A stretch of DNA of 46,182 nt. Origin: Actinomycetota bacterium (GTDB taxonomy: Bacteria > Actinomycetota > Actinomycetes > Propionibacteriales > Nocardioidaceae). Below are positions 8,696 through 16,616 of the stretch, one piece after another. Position 1 is the first letter of the stretch. Each line of letters opens with the position of its first letter. Position numbers and translations under genes: made by a program. The stretch spans positions 1 through 46,182 of the forward strand of contig WLJH01000028.1 in assembly GCA_009701885.1 (NCBI GenBank), given 5' to 3'. The notes below the pieces were generated by a model that saw only the letters and a program-made list of their open reading frames with translations, searched no databases and was not told the DNA's origin.

Positions 8696-10132
8696 TCAGC
8701 GCAGCCGACGCAGCGCCGACTCGGCCGCGTTGAACCCGGCCATCCCGTGCACGCCGCCGCCCGGCGGGCTGGCCGAGGAGCAGAGGTAGACCCCCGGGAC
8801 ACCGAGGGAGTAGGGGTCCAGCGCCGGGCGCGGCCGCATCGCGATCTGGGTCCAGGTGTTGGCGCCGGCGGAGATGTCGCCACCGACGTAGTTGGGGTTG
8901 TAGGCATCCCAGTCCGCGGGGGTCCACACCTTCGTCGCGACGACCCGCTCGCGGAACCCGGGGGCGAAGCGCTCGATCTGCGCGGTGACGGCCTCGGTCG
9001 CGTCCCCGGCGTACCCGTGCGGGACGTGTGCGTAGGCGTAGACGGGGACGACCGACCCAACCGCGCGCGCAGGGTCGGCGACGTGCTGCTGGCCCAGCAG
9101 CACGAAGGGCCGCTCGGGCATCTCGCCGCGCGCGGTCGCTGCCTCGACCGTCACGATCTCGCGGGCCGAGCCGCCGAGGTGCAACGTGCCCGCCCGCCCG
9201 CAGTCGGGGTTCGTCCAGGGGATCCCACCCTCGACGGCGAAGTCCACCTTGTACGCCGCCGGGCCGTAGTCGAAGCGCTCGAAGGCCCGGCGAACACGTG
9301 ACGGCAGGGCGTCGCCGACGATCTCCAGCGCCCCTGCGGGCGAGGTGTCGAGGACGACCACGTCGGGCCGTCGGTCCAGCCCGGCCAGCTCGGCGACCGA
9401 GTCGAGCGACCGCACGCGTACGCCGCTGCGGACCGTCCCGCCGAGCGAGGCGAGCTCGGCCAGCAGGGCCCGGGTGATCGACTCGGTGCCGCCCTCGGCG
9501 ACCGGCCACCCGACCGCGTGCGCGGCGCCCGCGAGCAGGTAACCGACGGACGACCCGAGCGGCCCGGTCAGGGTGCCGAACTTGTGCGCGGCCACGCCGG
9601 TGAGCAGCGCCTTGGCCGGCTCGTCGGCGAAGCGGGCCGCCTGCCAGGTCGCGGGCATCGCAGCCTTGAGGCCGAAGCGGCCCAGGGTGACGGGGTGCTG
9701 CGGCACGTGCACGACCGGTTGGAACACGTCGGCGACGAGGTCGTCGAAGTGGCGCACGATCGGCTCGAAGATCCGTCGCCACCGGGCGCCGTCGCGGCCG
9801 AGGCTGGCGACCGAGCGGTCCATGTCGCGGGCGGCGAGCGCGGCGCGACCGTCGTCGAGCGGGTGCGCCAGGTCGATCTCCGGCCACAGCCAGCGCAGGC
9901 CGTGGCGGCCCAGGTCGAGGGAGGCGAAGAACGGCGAGGCCACCCCGGTCGGGTGGAAGCCGGCGCACACGTCGTGCACCAGCCCGGGGACGGTGAGCCG
10001 GTCGTCGGTGCGGGTGCCGCCCCCGGGGCGCTCGTGCGCCTCCAGGACGGTGACCTCGAGCCCGGCCTGGGCCAGGCGGATGGCGGCGGCCAGCCCGTTG
10101 GGCCCGCTGCCGACCACGACGGCGCTCGTCAC
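8696..10132 (-). CDS. FAD-dependent oxidoreductase, phytoene-dehydrogenase-like
   Basis: 478-residue amine-oxidase/phytoene-desaturase-type flavoprotein. The N-terminal Rossmann motif VVVGSGPNGLAAAIRLAQAG and the following acidic strand end are clear, then RPGGGTRT. The C-terminal FAD-binding segment GVYLCSSASPPGGGVHGMAG is diagnostic. The GTG start overlaps the stop of the upstream gene in a GTGA, so the two are coupled. No carotenoid synthesis genes are nearby; the substrate is unknown and members of this group are often just called NAD(P)/FAD-dependent oxidoreductases. Confidence 0.88.
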   Translation of the reverse strand: MTSAVVVGSGPNGLAAAIRLAQAGLEVTVLEAHERPGGGTRTDDRLTVPGLVHDVCAGFHPTGVASPFFASLDLGRHGLRWLWPEIDLAHPLDDGRAALAARDMDRSVASLGRDGARWRRIFEPIVRHFDDLVADVFQPVVHVPQHPVTLGRFGLKAAMPATWQAARFADEPAKALLTGVAAHKFGTLTGPLGSSVGYLLAGAAHAVGWPVAEGGTESITRALLAELASLGGTVRSGVRVRSLDSVAELAGLDRRPDVVVLDTSPAGALEIVGDALPSRVRRAFERFDYGPAAYKVDFAVEGGIPWTNPDCGRAGTLHLGGSAREIVTVEAATARGEMPERPFVLLGQQHVADPARAVGSVVPVYAYAHVPHGYAGDATEAVTAQIERFAPGFRERVVATKVWTPADWDAYNPNYVGGDISAGANTWTQIAMRPRPALDPYSLGVPGVYLCSSASPPGGGVHGMAGFNAAESALRRLR

Positions 10133-10665
10133 GCGGGCTGCTCCTGGCCGCTCGTCGACCCGCGGGTCAGCGTCTGGCGGCGTACGAAGCCGGGAGCCGA
10201 CCAGGTGACCTGGAGCGGGATCGGGCCGTCGGGCAGCCAGGGCTGGGTGGCGACGCAGTCGCGCACGTCCCAGGTGCCTCGGTCCACGGTGCCGAGTGCT
10301 GCATCGATCACGCGGTACTCCCGTGGTCGGCCGTGGCGCCACGGGGTCGGCTGGGACTCGCAGTAGACCATGACCAGGTCACCCGGCTGGAGCTGCAGCC
10401 GCTTCTGCACGGCCGCCACGAGGCGTTCGTCGTTGAGGTGCCCGTCGCCGAAGTTCCAGCCCAGCAGCGTGTTGGACATGAACTCGCCCTCGCGGACCAC
10501 CCGGTCCTCGAAGTCGTCGAGGTGCTCGTAGAGGACGGAGTAGAGCCCGCGGCCCTGGCTGTGCACCGCCCGCCAGGCGTTGACCTTCTGCATCGTCATC
10601 TCGGCGTCGTCGTGCTCGTAGGGCATGCCGAGCATGCGCTCGAGCTGGTGCACCTGCGTCTCCAC
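10129..10665 (-). CDS. Hypothetical protein, coupled to the flavoprotein gene
   Basis: Not recognised. 178 residues, soluble, with a mixed alpha N-terminal half (LERMLGMPYEHDDAEMTMQK) and a beta-rich C-terminal half (LQPGDLVMVYCESQPTP, REYRVIDAALGTVD). GTG 10665 is chosen because GGAGGAG lies 9 bases upstream; an ATG at 10707 gives 14 more residues but no good ribosome site. Its stop overlaps the flavoprotein start, so it is probably a partner in the same reaction. Its 5' end abuts a truncated hydrolase on the other strand. Confidence 0.7.
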   Translation of the reverse strand: METQVHQLERMLGMPYEHDDAEMTMQKVNAWRAVHSQGRGLYSVLYEHLDDFEDRVVREGEFMSNTLLGWNFGDGHLNDERLVAAVQKRLQLQPGDLVMVYCESQPTPWRHGRPREYRVIDAALGTVDRGTWDVRDCVATQPWLPDGPIPLQVTWSAPGFVRRQTLTRGSTSGQEQPA

Positions 10666-10673
10666 GCACTTGA

Positions 10674-10955
10674 TCTCCTCCAGACGCCTCCTCGTTCGCG
10701 GCGGCACGCGACAGCTTCGGCGACTACGACCTGGTGCGGTCCTCCCGCGACCCCGGCGGCCTCGCCGCGGTGCCGGTGACCATCGCGTGGGGCACCCGGG
10801 ACGTGGTGCTGTGGCACCGCGCCCAGAGCAGACGGGCCAGGAAGGTCCTCCCCGGGGCGCGGCACGTCGACATGCCCGGCTGCGGGCACCTGCCGTTCAG
10901 CGACGACCCCGCCCAGTGTGCGGACGTCGCGCGGACCACGACCGGGTCGGCGTGA
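10674..10955 (+). pseudogene. C-terminal remnant of an alpha/beta hydrolase
   Basis: From 10674 the frame reads as the last third of an alpha/beta hydrolase: SSFAAARDSFGDYD, then VPVTIAWGTRDVVL with the catalytic Asp and MPGCGHLPFSDDP with the catalytic His. A stop codon (10671-10673) precedes it and nothing hydrolase-like continues upstream, where the minus-strand hypothetical gene begins instead. The nucleophile region is missing, so it cannot be an active enzyme. An internal GTG at 10734 could still express a 73-residue peptide, which I regard as unlikely. Confidence 0.7.
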
Positions 10956-10965
10956 GGCCGCTTGG

Positions 10966-10971
10966 CAGGAT
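10966..10971 (+). promoter_or_regulatory. Putative -10 box of the gamma-carbonic anhydrase gene
   Basis: CAGGAT lies 7 bases before GTG 10979, the same layout as before the enoyl-CoA hydratase gene. Its AGGA core could instead act as a weak ribosome binding site, so leaderless start is only one reading. Confidence 0.35.
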
Positions 10972-10978
10972 GCCGACC

Positions 10979-11527
10979 GTGAACATCGTCGAGTTCGAGG
11001 GCAAGCGCCCCGTCGTGCACCCCGAGGCCTTCGTCGCCGTGACCGCCACGCTGATCGGTGACGTGACGGTCGAGGCCGGCGCGAGCATCTGGTACGGCGC
11101 GGTCCTGCGCGGCGACATCTGCACGATCGTCGTGCGGGAGGGCTCGAACATCCAGGACAACTCCGTCCTGCACGCCGCCCCCGGCGAGGTGCTCACCGTC
11201 GGGCCCCACGCCACGGTCGGCCACTCCTGCGTGGTGCACGGGCGCGAGGTCGGCGAGCGGGCGCTGGTCGGCAACGGCAGCACGCTGCTCGACGGCTCGG
11301 TCGTCGGGCCCGGCACCCTGGTCGGCGCCGGGTCGGTCGTGACCCCCGGCACCGAGCTGCCGGGCGGCATGGTCGCCACCGGGACCCCCTGCAAGCCGCT
11401 CAAGCCGGTGGAGGGCACCAGCTCGCAGGTGTGGATCGACACCAACGCCGGCTACTACCGCGAGCTCGGGGAGCGGCACCGGCTCGGCGCCGCCGTGGTC
11501 GAGGGTCCGGTGGAGTCGGACTCCTAG
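10979..11527 (+). CDS. Gamma-carbonic anhydrase family protein
   Basis: Left-handed beta-helix hexapeptide-repeat protein, 182 residues, of the YrdA/CamH type that binds zinc in a trimer and may hydrate CO2. Metal-ligand histidines have the family spacing: H65 in IQDNSVLHA, then H82 and H87 in VGHSCVVHG. WYGAVLRGD and GNGSTLLDG are typical turns of the helix. GTG 10979 is preferred; ATG 10970 would add three residues. Many members have low or no carbonic anhydrase activity, so the biochemical role is inferred. Confidence 0.9.
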   Translation: MNIVEFEGKRPVVHPEAFVAVTATLIGDVTVEAGASIWYGAVLRGDICTIVVREGSNIQDNSVLHAAPGEVLTVGPHATVGHSCVVHGREVGERALVGNGSTLLDGSVVGPGTLVGAGSVVTPGTELPGGMVATGTPCKPLKPVEGTSSQVWIDTNAGYYRELGERHRLGAAVVEGPVESDS

Positions 11528-11534
11528 CCGTGCC

Positions 11535-12305
11535 TCAGCGCGCGTCGAGCCGGATCGTCCCCAGGGCCTCGAGCTCGAGCTCGTAGCGGCGACCCGCGAC
11601 GAGCGGCACCGCGTCGGTGAGCGCCCCGGCCAGCACCCACGACCCCGCGGGCAGCGCCACCCCGTGCGCGGCCAGGTGCTCGGACAGCAGGACGAGCGCC
11701 CGCAACGGGTCGCCCAGCACGGCCGCCCCGGTCGCGCGCTCGACCACCTGTCCGTCGACCCGGACCTCCCCGCGCAGGGCGGCCAGGTCGCCGACCGTCG
11801 CGAGGTCGTGCACCCCGCTCCCGAGCACGAACCCGGCCGCGCTCGTGGCGTCCGCCAGCACGTCGGCCAGCCGGAACCGGTAGCCGGTCCACCGCGAGTC
11901 GAGCACCTCGGCCGCCACCGCCACGCCCGCGACGTACGACGGCAGCTCGGTCGGTCCGAGGGCCCGGTCGATCCGGCGGCTGGTCAGGAACGCGACCTCG
12001 GGCTCGACCCGCGGCTGCACCCAGCGACCCACGTCGAGCCGACCCTCGGGGAGCCGCATCGCGTCGGTGAGGAACCCGACCACGGGGCGTCGCACTCCCA
12101 TCCGCTGCTGCTTGGCCTCGCTGGTCAGACCGAGCTTGGCTCCGACCCTCCGCTCCCCGGCGCGCAGCCGCTCCGCGAGGTCGACCTGCTGGACGGCGTA
12201 CCCCCAGGCCTCGTCGAGATCGGGGTGCTCGTCGGTGAACGGCTCCAGGGTGCGACCCTCCACCCGCGCGGCACGCAGCGTCGCGGCTGCTTCGCCGGGG
12301 GTCAC
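11535..12305 (-). CDS. 2-keto-4-pentenoate hydratase family protein
   Basis: 256-residue hydratase of the MhpD/HsaE type, which adds water to 2-hydroxypenta-2,4-dienoate in meta-cleavage pathways. GAKLGLTSEAKQQRMGV is the conserved N-terminal block, VEPEVAFLTSRRI carries the metal-binding acidic residues, and VAAEVLDSRW and SWVLAGALTDAVPL follow, as in the family. The GTG start overlaps the stop of the upstream esterase gene (GTGA). It is the third gene of the VOC-esterase-hydratase operon. Confidence 0.87.
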   Translation of the reverse strand: MTPGEAAATLRAARVEGRTLEPFTDEHPDLDEAWGYAVQQVDLAERLRAGERRVGAKLGLTSEAKQQRMGVRRPVVGFLTDAMRLPEGRLDVGRWVQPRVEPEVAFLTSRRIDRALGPTELPSYVAGVAVAAEVLDSRWTGYRFRLADVLADATSAAGFVLGSGVHDLATVGDLAALRGEVRVDGQVVERATGAAVLGDPLRALVLLSEHLAAHGVALPAGSWVLAGALTDAVPLVAGRRYELELEALGTIRLDAR

Positions 12306-13009
12306 GAGCCCGCCGGCGCGGCGGAGGTCGCGCCGCGGGAGCCGTCCACGTCCTGGCCCAGCACCTCGTCCAGCCAGCCGACCAGCGCCCGCACGGTGCC
12401 GGCTGTCAGCAGGTGGCCGCCGGCGTCGCGGTGGCTGGTGGTCCGGGCGCCGGAGGTGCCGCGGAGGTACTCCCACGTGCGGGCCAGCAGCTCGGCCGGG
12501 ATGACCCGGTCCTCCTCGCCCTGGGCCACCAGGACCGGCAGCCCCTCGAGTCGACCGGCCTCGGTCGTGACCCCGGCGTCGAACGGCAGGGTCCCGAGGA
12601 GCACCGCCAGCCCGGTCCACCGCGCGGGGTCGTCGAGCGCCAGGCCGCCGGCGAAGGCGGCACCTCCGCTGAACCCCACGAGGACCACCGGGCGCTCGCC
12701 CGCCTGGTCGGCCCAGGTCCGGAACCAGTCCATCGTGCTGCGCAGGGACTCCGGGAGCGGCCGGCCGATGCCCCGGTTGGCGAACCACGCGAAGCCGGCC
12801 CCCTCCGCCAGGGGCGCCCGGACCGCGGCGTACTCCGCCCGGCCGGGCAGCGCCGTCTCGAGCGCCTCCCCGAGCGCGACCACCGTGGACTCGTCGGCAC
12901 CCCGGCCGTGCAGCAGCACCACGAGCGGCCGGTCGGTCCGGCCCCCACCCACGCGCGCGACGACCGGCGCGGGCAGGGTGCCGTGGGTGTCGGTCGGAGC
13001 AGGGCTCAC
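12302..13009 (-). CDS. Alpha/beta hydrolase, phospholipase/carboxylesterase type
   Basis: 235-residue serine hydrolase. LVVLLHGRGADE (residues 29-40) forms the oxyanion region, GFSGG holds the nucleophile Ser114, EEDRVIP the Asp167 and AGGHLL the His199. This is the dienelactone-hydrolase/phospholipase-carboxylesterase branch that includes MhqD of Bacillus, not the MhpC-type C-C hydrolases. The GTG start overlaps the VOC gene stop and the gene's own stop overlaps the hydratase start, so all three are translationally coupled. Confidence 0.87.
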   Translation of the reverse strand: MSPAPTDTHGTLPAPVVARVGGGRTDRPLVVLLHGRGADESTVVALGEALETALPGRAEYAAVRAPLAEGAGFAWFANRGIGRPLPESLRSTMDWFRTWADQAGERPVVLVGFSGGAAFAGGLALDDPARWTGLAVLLGTLPFDAGVTTEAGRLEGLPVLVAQGEEDRVIPAELLARTWEYLRGTSGARTTSHRDAGGHLLTAGTVRALVGWLDEVLGQDVDGSRGATSAAPAGS

Positions 13010-13518
13010 CGCGTGGCCTCGACCGGACGCAGCTCCGAGCCGGTGGCGACGCCGCCCCAGCGACGGATCTCGCCGGGCAGGTCGAGCCGCTCGATGGGAG
13101 CGGTGTCCTCGTACTCGCCCCAGGCCGCGCGCGGCAGCATCCACATGACCTCCAGCTCGTTGCCGTCGGGATCGATGCCGTAGATGCTCTTCGTGGCGCC
13201 GTGGCTCGACTCACCGGTGTAGGCGTCGCGCTCGGCGAGCAGCATCCGCGCGGCCTCGAGGTCCTCGATCGCGTCGACCTGCCAGGCGAGGTGGTAGAGC
13301 CCGAGGGAACCGCGGGGGCGCGGCGGCCGCGCGCCCACGCCGAACAGGCCGAGGTCGTGGTGGTTGCCCGAGCGCACGAGCCGCAGGAACGCGGCGTTGG
13401 CGCGCGGCTCGCGGGCGGCGACCTCCATGCCGAGGACCTCGGAGTAGAAGGCGATGCTGCGCTCGAGGTCGGAGACGTAGAGCACGGCGTGGTTGAGGCG
13501 GACGGCCTGGACGGACAT
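13006..13518 (-). CDS. VOC family ring-cleavage dioxygenase
   Basis: 170-residue vicinal-oxygen-chelate protein with two paired beta-alpha-beta-beta-beta modules. The metal triad of single-domain extradiol dioxygenases is visible: His10 (RLNHAVLYV), His76 (LYHLAWQV) and Glu123 in DPDGNELEVMW. It is the first gene of the operon with an esterase and a 2-keto-4-pentenoate hydratase, and it is divergent from a MarR regulator, which supports cleavage of a catechol or hydroquinone-like ring. The true substrate is unknown. The ATG is preceded by a GAAAGG ribosome site. Confidence 0.87.
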   Translation of the reverse strand: MSVQAVRLNHAVLYVSDLERSIAFYSEVLGMEVAAREPRANAAFLRLVRSGNHHDLGLFGVGARPPRPRGSLGLYHLAWQVDAIEDLEAARMLLAERDAYTGESSHGATKSIYGIDPDGNELEVMWMLPRAAWGEYEDTAPIERLDLPGEIRRWGGVATGSELRPVEATR

Positions 13519-13534
13519 GGATGGGCCTTTCTGG

Positions 13535-13553
13535 TAGATGCTTGTATCTACAA
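13535..13553. promoter_or_regulatory. Candidate MarR operator 1
   Basis: Overlapping dyads in the divergent promoter region: TAGAT-N6-ATCTA (13535-13550) and TTGTA-TC-TACAA (13542-13553). An AT-rich patch in GC-rich DNA next to a MarR gene is the usual place for its operator. Confidence 0.5.
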
Positions 13554-13572
13554 CTAACAGGCTAGCCCACAA

Positions 13573-13588
13573 AGTTGTTCCTGCAACT
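13573..13588. promoter_or_regulatory. Candidate MarR operator 2
   Basis: AGTTG-N6-CAACT, a 16-bp dyad of MarR-box size, about 22 bases before the MarR ATG. Two sites could allow joint control of the dioxygenase operon and autoregulation. Confidence 0.5.
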
Positions 13589-13609
13589 ATTTGGGGGAAG
13601 GATGAGCGC

Positions 13610-14122
13610 ATGAGCGGGGGCGAGGACGCGGCACCGGACGACGTGCGGTGGCTCGACGAGTCGGAGATGCGGGCCTGGCTGCGGCTCGTGGCGGTCCTCG
13701 AGCTACTTCCCGGCACGCTCGACGCCCAGCTGCGGCGCGACGCTGCCATGACCCACTTCGACTACATGGTCGTCTCCCAGCTCTCCGAGGCGCCGGGTCG
13801 CACGCTGCGGATGACCGCCCTCGCCCAGCGCACCAACGCCACGCTGCCGCGGCTCTCGCACGTCGTGCGCCGCCTCGAGGAGCGCGGTCTCGTCGAGCGC
13901 ACGCCCTGCCCCGAGGACCGCCGGGCCACCGACGCCCGGCTCACCGACGGCGGGCTTGCCGCGGTGGTGGCCGCCGCGCCCGGGCACGTCCGCGCCGTGC
14001 GTGAGCACGTCATCGACGCGCTGGAGCCCGAGCAGGTCGGGCAGCTCGCCGGGATCGCCGAGGCGCTGCTGCGCCGGCTCGACCCCGACGGCCGCATGAC
14101 CGACCTGTACGACCCGTCCTGA
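13610..14122 (+). CDS. MarR family transcriptional regulator
   Basis: 170-residue winged-helix repressor. The recognition region TALAQRTNATLPRLSHVVRR (about residues 67-86) is followed by the wing CPEDRRATDARLT with the conserved D-x-R. MarR proteins usually release DNA on binding phenolic ligands or on thiol oxidation; a Cys lies in the wing (TPCPEDR). It is divergent from the VOC-esterase-hydratase operon with dyads in between, so it most likely controls that operon. ATG 13610 follows GGGGGAAGGA. Confidence 0.91.
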   Translation: MSGGEDAAPDDVRWLDESEMRAWLRLVAVLELLPGTLDAQLRRDAAMTHFDYMVVSQLSEAPGRTLRMTALAQRTNATLPRLSHVVRRLEERGLVERTPCPEDRRATDARLTDGGLAAVVAAAPGHVRAVREHVIDALEPEQVGQLAGIAEALLRRLDPDGRMTDLYDPS

Positions 14123-14173
14123 CCCGCCTGCCGTCGTACGCCGTCGGCGGCTGCGGTGGGTCGTCCGGGGCGG

Positions 14174-14179
14174 CAGGAT
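14174..14179 (+). promoter_or_regulatory. Putative -10 box of the enoyl-CoA hydratase gene
   Basis: CAGGAT ends 7 bases before GTG 14187, in the same GGCAGGATG context as before the carbonic-anhydrase gene. Confidence 0.35.
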
Positions 14180-14186
14180 GTGGCCC

Positions 14187-14981
14187 GTGAGCACCCCCAT
14201 CCCCGAGGGCAGCGCCGGGCCGGCGGTCCGCGTCGAGCGCGACGGCCCGGTCACCACCGTCGTCCTGCACCGACCCCACGCCCGCAACGCCGTCGACGGC
14301 GCGACGGCCGCCGCCCTGGCGCAGGCGTTCCGCGAGTTCGACGCCGACGACTCCGCCGCGGTGGCCGTGCTCTGGGGCGACGGCGGCACCTTCTGCGCGG
14401 GCGCGGACCTCAAGGCCGTCGGCACCCCCGACGGCAACCGGGTCGACCCACCCGGCGCCGACGGCCCGATGGGCCCCACGCGGATGCGGCTGTCGAAGCC
14501 GGTCGTCGCCGCCATCGAGGGGTACGCCGTCGCCGGCGGCCTCGAGCTGGCCGCCTGGTGCGACCTGCGCGTTGCGGCTGCCGACGCGGTGCTCGGTGTC
14601 TTCTGCCGGCGCTGGGGGGTGCCCCTCATCGACGGCGGCACGGTGAGGCTGCCCCGGCTCATCGGCGCGAGCCGGGCCATGGACCTGGTCCTGACCGGAC
14701 GGCCCGTCGACGCCTGGGAGGCCGAGCGCATGGGTCTGGTCAACCGCGTCGTCCCGGTCGGGCAGGCGCGGGTCGAGGCCGAGGCCCTCGCCCACCAGCT
14801 CGCAGCCCTGCCGCAGACCTGCCTGCGCCGCGACCGGCTCTCCCTCCTCGACTCCGAGGGCCTCACCGAGGCCGAGGCCCTGGCCGTGGAGTACGAGCAC
14901 GGGCTGGTCTCCCTCACCGAGGCTGTCGAGGGCGCCCAGCGCTTCGCCTCCGGGGCCGGCCGCCACGGCGAGCCCGCCTGA
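14187..14981 (+). CDS. Enoyl-CoA hydratase/isomerase family (crotonase) protein
   Basis: 264-residue crotonase-fold protein acting on acyl-CoA. The oxyanion-hole segments are present: GTFCAGADLKAVG (about residues 68-80) and EGYAVAGGLELAAWCDLRVA. RLPRLIGASRAMDLVLTGR and EAERMGLVNRVV are typical. The segment where hydratases carry their first catalytic Glu reads RRWGVPLIDGG, without an obvious Glu, so the reaction may differ from plain hydration. GTG 14187 is preferred because of the -10-like box; ATG 14178 adds three residues. Confidence 0.88.
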   Translation: MSTPIPEGSAGPAVRVERDGPVTTVVLHRPHARNAVDGATAAALAQAFREFDADDSAAVAVLWGDGGTFCAGADLKAVGTPDGNRVDPPGADGPMGPTRMRLSKPVVAAIEGYAVAGGLELAAWCDLRVAAADAVLGVFCRRWGVPLIDGGTVRLPRLIGASRAMDLVLTGRPVDAWEAERMGLVNRVVPVGQARVEAEALAHQLAALPQTCLRRDRLSLLDSEGLTEAEALAVEYEHGLVSLTEAVEGAQRFASGAGRHGEPA

Positions 14982-14986
14982 CCCAC

Positions 14987-15140
14987 CGCCGACCCGTCGG
15001 TCTTGAACCGCCGAGCCGTCGGTTATGAATCGCCGAGCCGTCGGTTGTGAATCGCCGAGCCGTCGGTTGTGAACCGCCGAGCCGTCGGTCCTGCACCGCC
15101 GAGCCGTCGGTCCTGCACCGCCGACCCGTCGATGCCCGTG
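14987..15140. repeat. 22-bp tandem repeat array, 7 units
   Basis: Seven contiguous units start at 14987, 15009, 15031, 15053, 15075, 15097 and 15119, each beginning CGCCGA(G/C)CCGTCG. The last 6-8 bases of the unit vary most. The period is not a multiple of three and no spacers occur, so it is neither coding nor CRISPR. Each unit contains an imperfect dyad (ACCG-CG / CG-CGGT) and could fold. It fills the gap between two convergent genes. Confidence 0.9.
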
Positions 15141-15189
15141 ACCGGGTATGCGGCGGCGTACGAAACTGACGTCTCGAGGGTTCGAAAGT

Positions 15190-15203
15190 GACGGGTCGGC
15201 GGT
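15190..15203 (-). repeat. Inverted copy of the array unit
   Basis: GACGGGTCGGCGGT is the exact reverse complement of 15117-15130 in the last array units, separated by 59 bases. It touches the stop codon of the following minus-strand gene. Confidence 0.75.
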
Positions 15204-15613
15204 CAGCGGGGGTCGAGGCAGACGGCGACGACCTCGCCGGGGGCGGTGCCCTGGAGCGCCGCCCACCCACGCTCGAACGTGACGACCCGGAGGTGGCCCT
15301 CGCGGTTGCGGAGCAACGTGCTGGCCGGGATGGCGCCGTCCGGGAAGCCGGTGGTGGTGCAGCGGTGGTCGGCCATCAGCTGCTCGAGCGCCGTGTCGGT
15401 GGCGGGCTCGCGCGGGGCGGCGGGCTCTGCTGAGACGTGGGCCGTGGCCCCGATGGTGATGACCGTCCCCAGCACCGCGCCCTTGACCAGGTCGAGGGCG
15501 CGCAGCACGTGCCGGCGCCGCCAGGTCCGTCGCGGCGTGCGGAGGCGGGGGGAGGGGAGGGTCAGGCGTGCGGTGGGGGAACCGTCGACCGGACCGGTGG
15601 GGGAGTCGGTCAC
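15203..15613 (-). CDS. Hypothetical single-pass membrane or exported protein
   Basis: 136-residue protein not recognised as any family. A basic N-terminus (TPRRTWRRRHVLRAL) precedes one hydrophobic stretch (VKGAVLGTVITIGATAHVSA, about residues 43-62) that resembles a late signal peptide with a possible cleavage after Ala-His-Val-Ser-Ala. The remaining ~70 residues are extracytoplasmic with two Cys (HRCTTTG and AVCLDPR) that could pair. GTG start. It is flanked by the tandem array downstream and by a divergent MoxR gene upstream. Confidence 0.6.
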   Translation of the reverse strand: MTDSPTGPVDGSPTARLTLPSPRLRTPRRTWRRRHVLRALDLVKGAVLGTVITIGATAHVSAEPAAPREPATDTALEQLMADHRCTTTGFPDGAIPASTLLRNREGHLRVVTFERGWAALQGTAPGEVVAVCLDPR

Positions 15614-15715
15614 GTGCGGACAACGAGCACGGTCCCCCGGACGCTACGCGTGCCCGCGAGGCGGTACGGACCGGTCCCTCCCCGGACCGGGCCCGGTCGG
15701 GCTGCCGCGATGGGC

Positions 15716-15721
15716 GAGGAT
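15716..15721 (+). promoter_or_regulatory. Putative -10 box of the MoxR gene (leaderless)
   Basis: GAGGAT with 6 bases before the ATG at 15728. The first base departs from TANNNT and GAGG may alternatively help ribosome binding. Confidence 0.3.
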
Positions 15722-15727
15722 GGCGCC

Positions 15728-16615
<888 letters not shown>

Positions 16616-16616
16616 C

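Noticed and set aside
8696..10132. Carotenoid desaturase
   Set aside because: The fold matches, but no phytoene synthase or cyclase gene is near and this clade is broad, so no specific name is given.
14987..15140. CRISPR array
   Set aside because: The units are directly contiguous with a 22-bp period and no unique spacers, and no cas gene is near.
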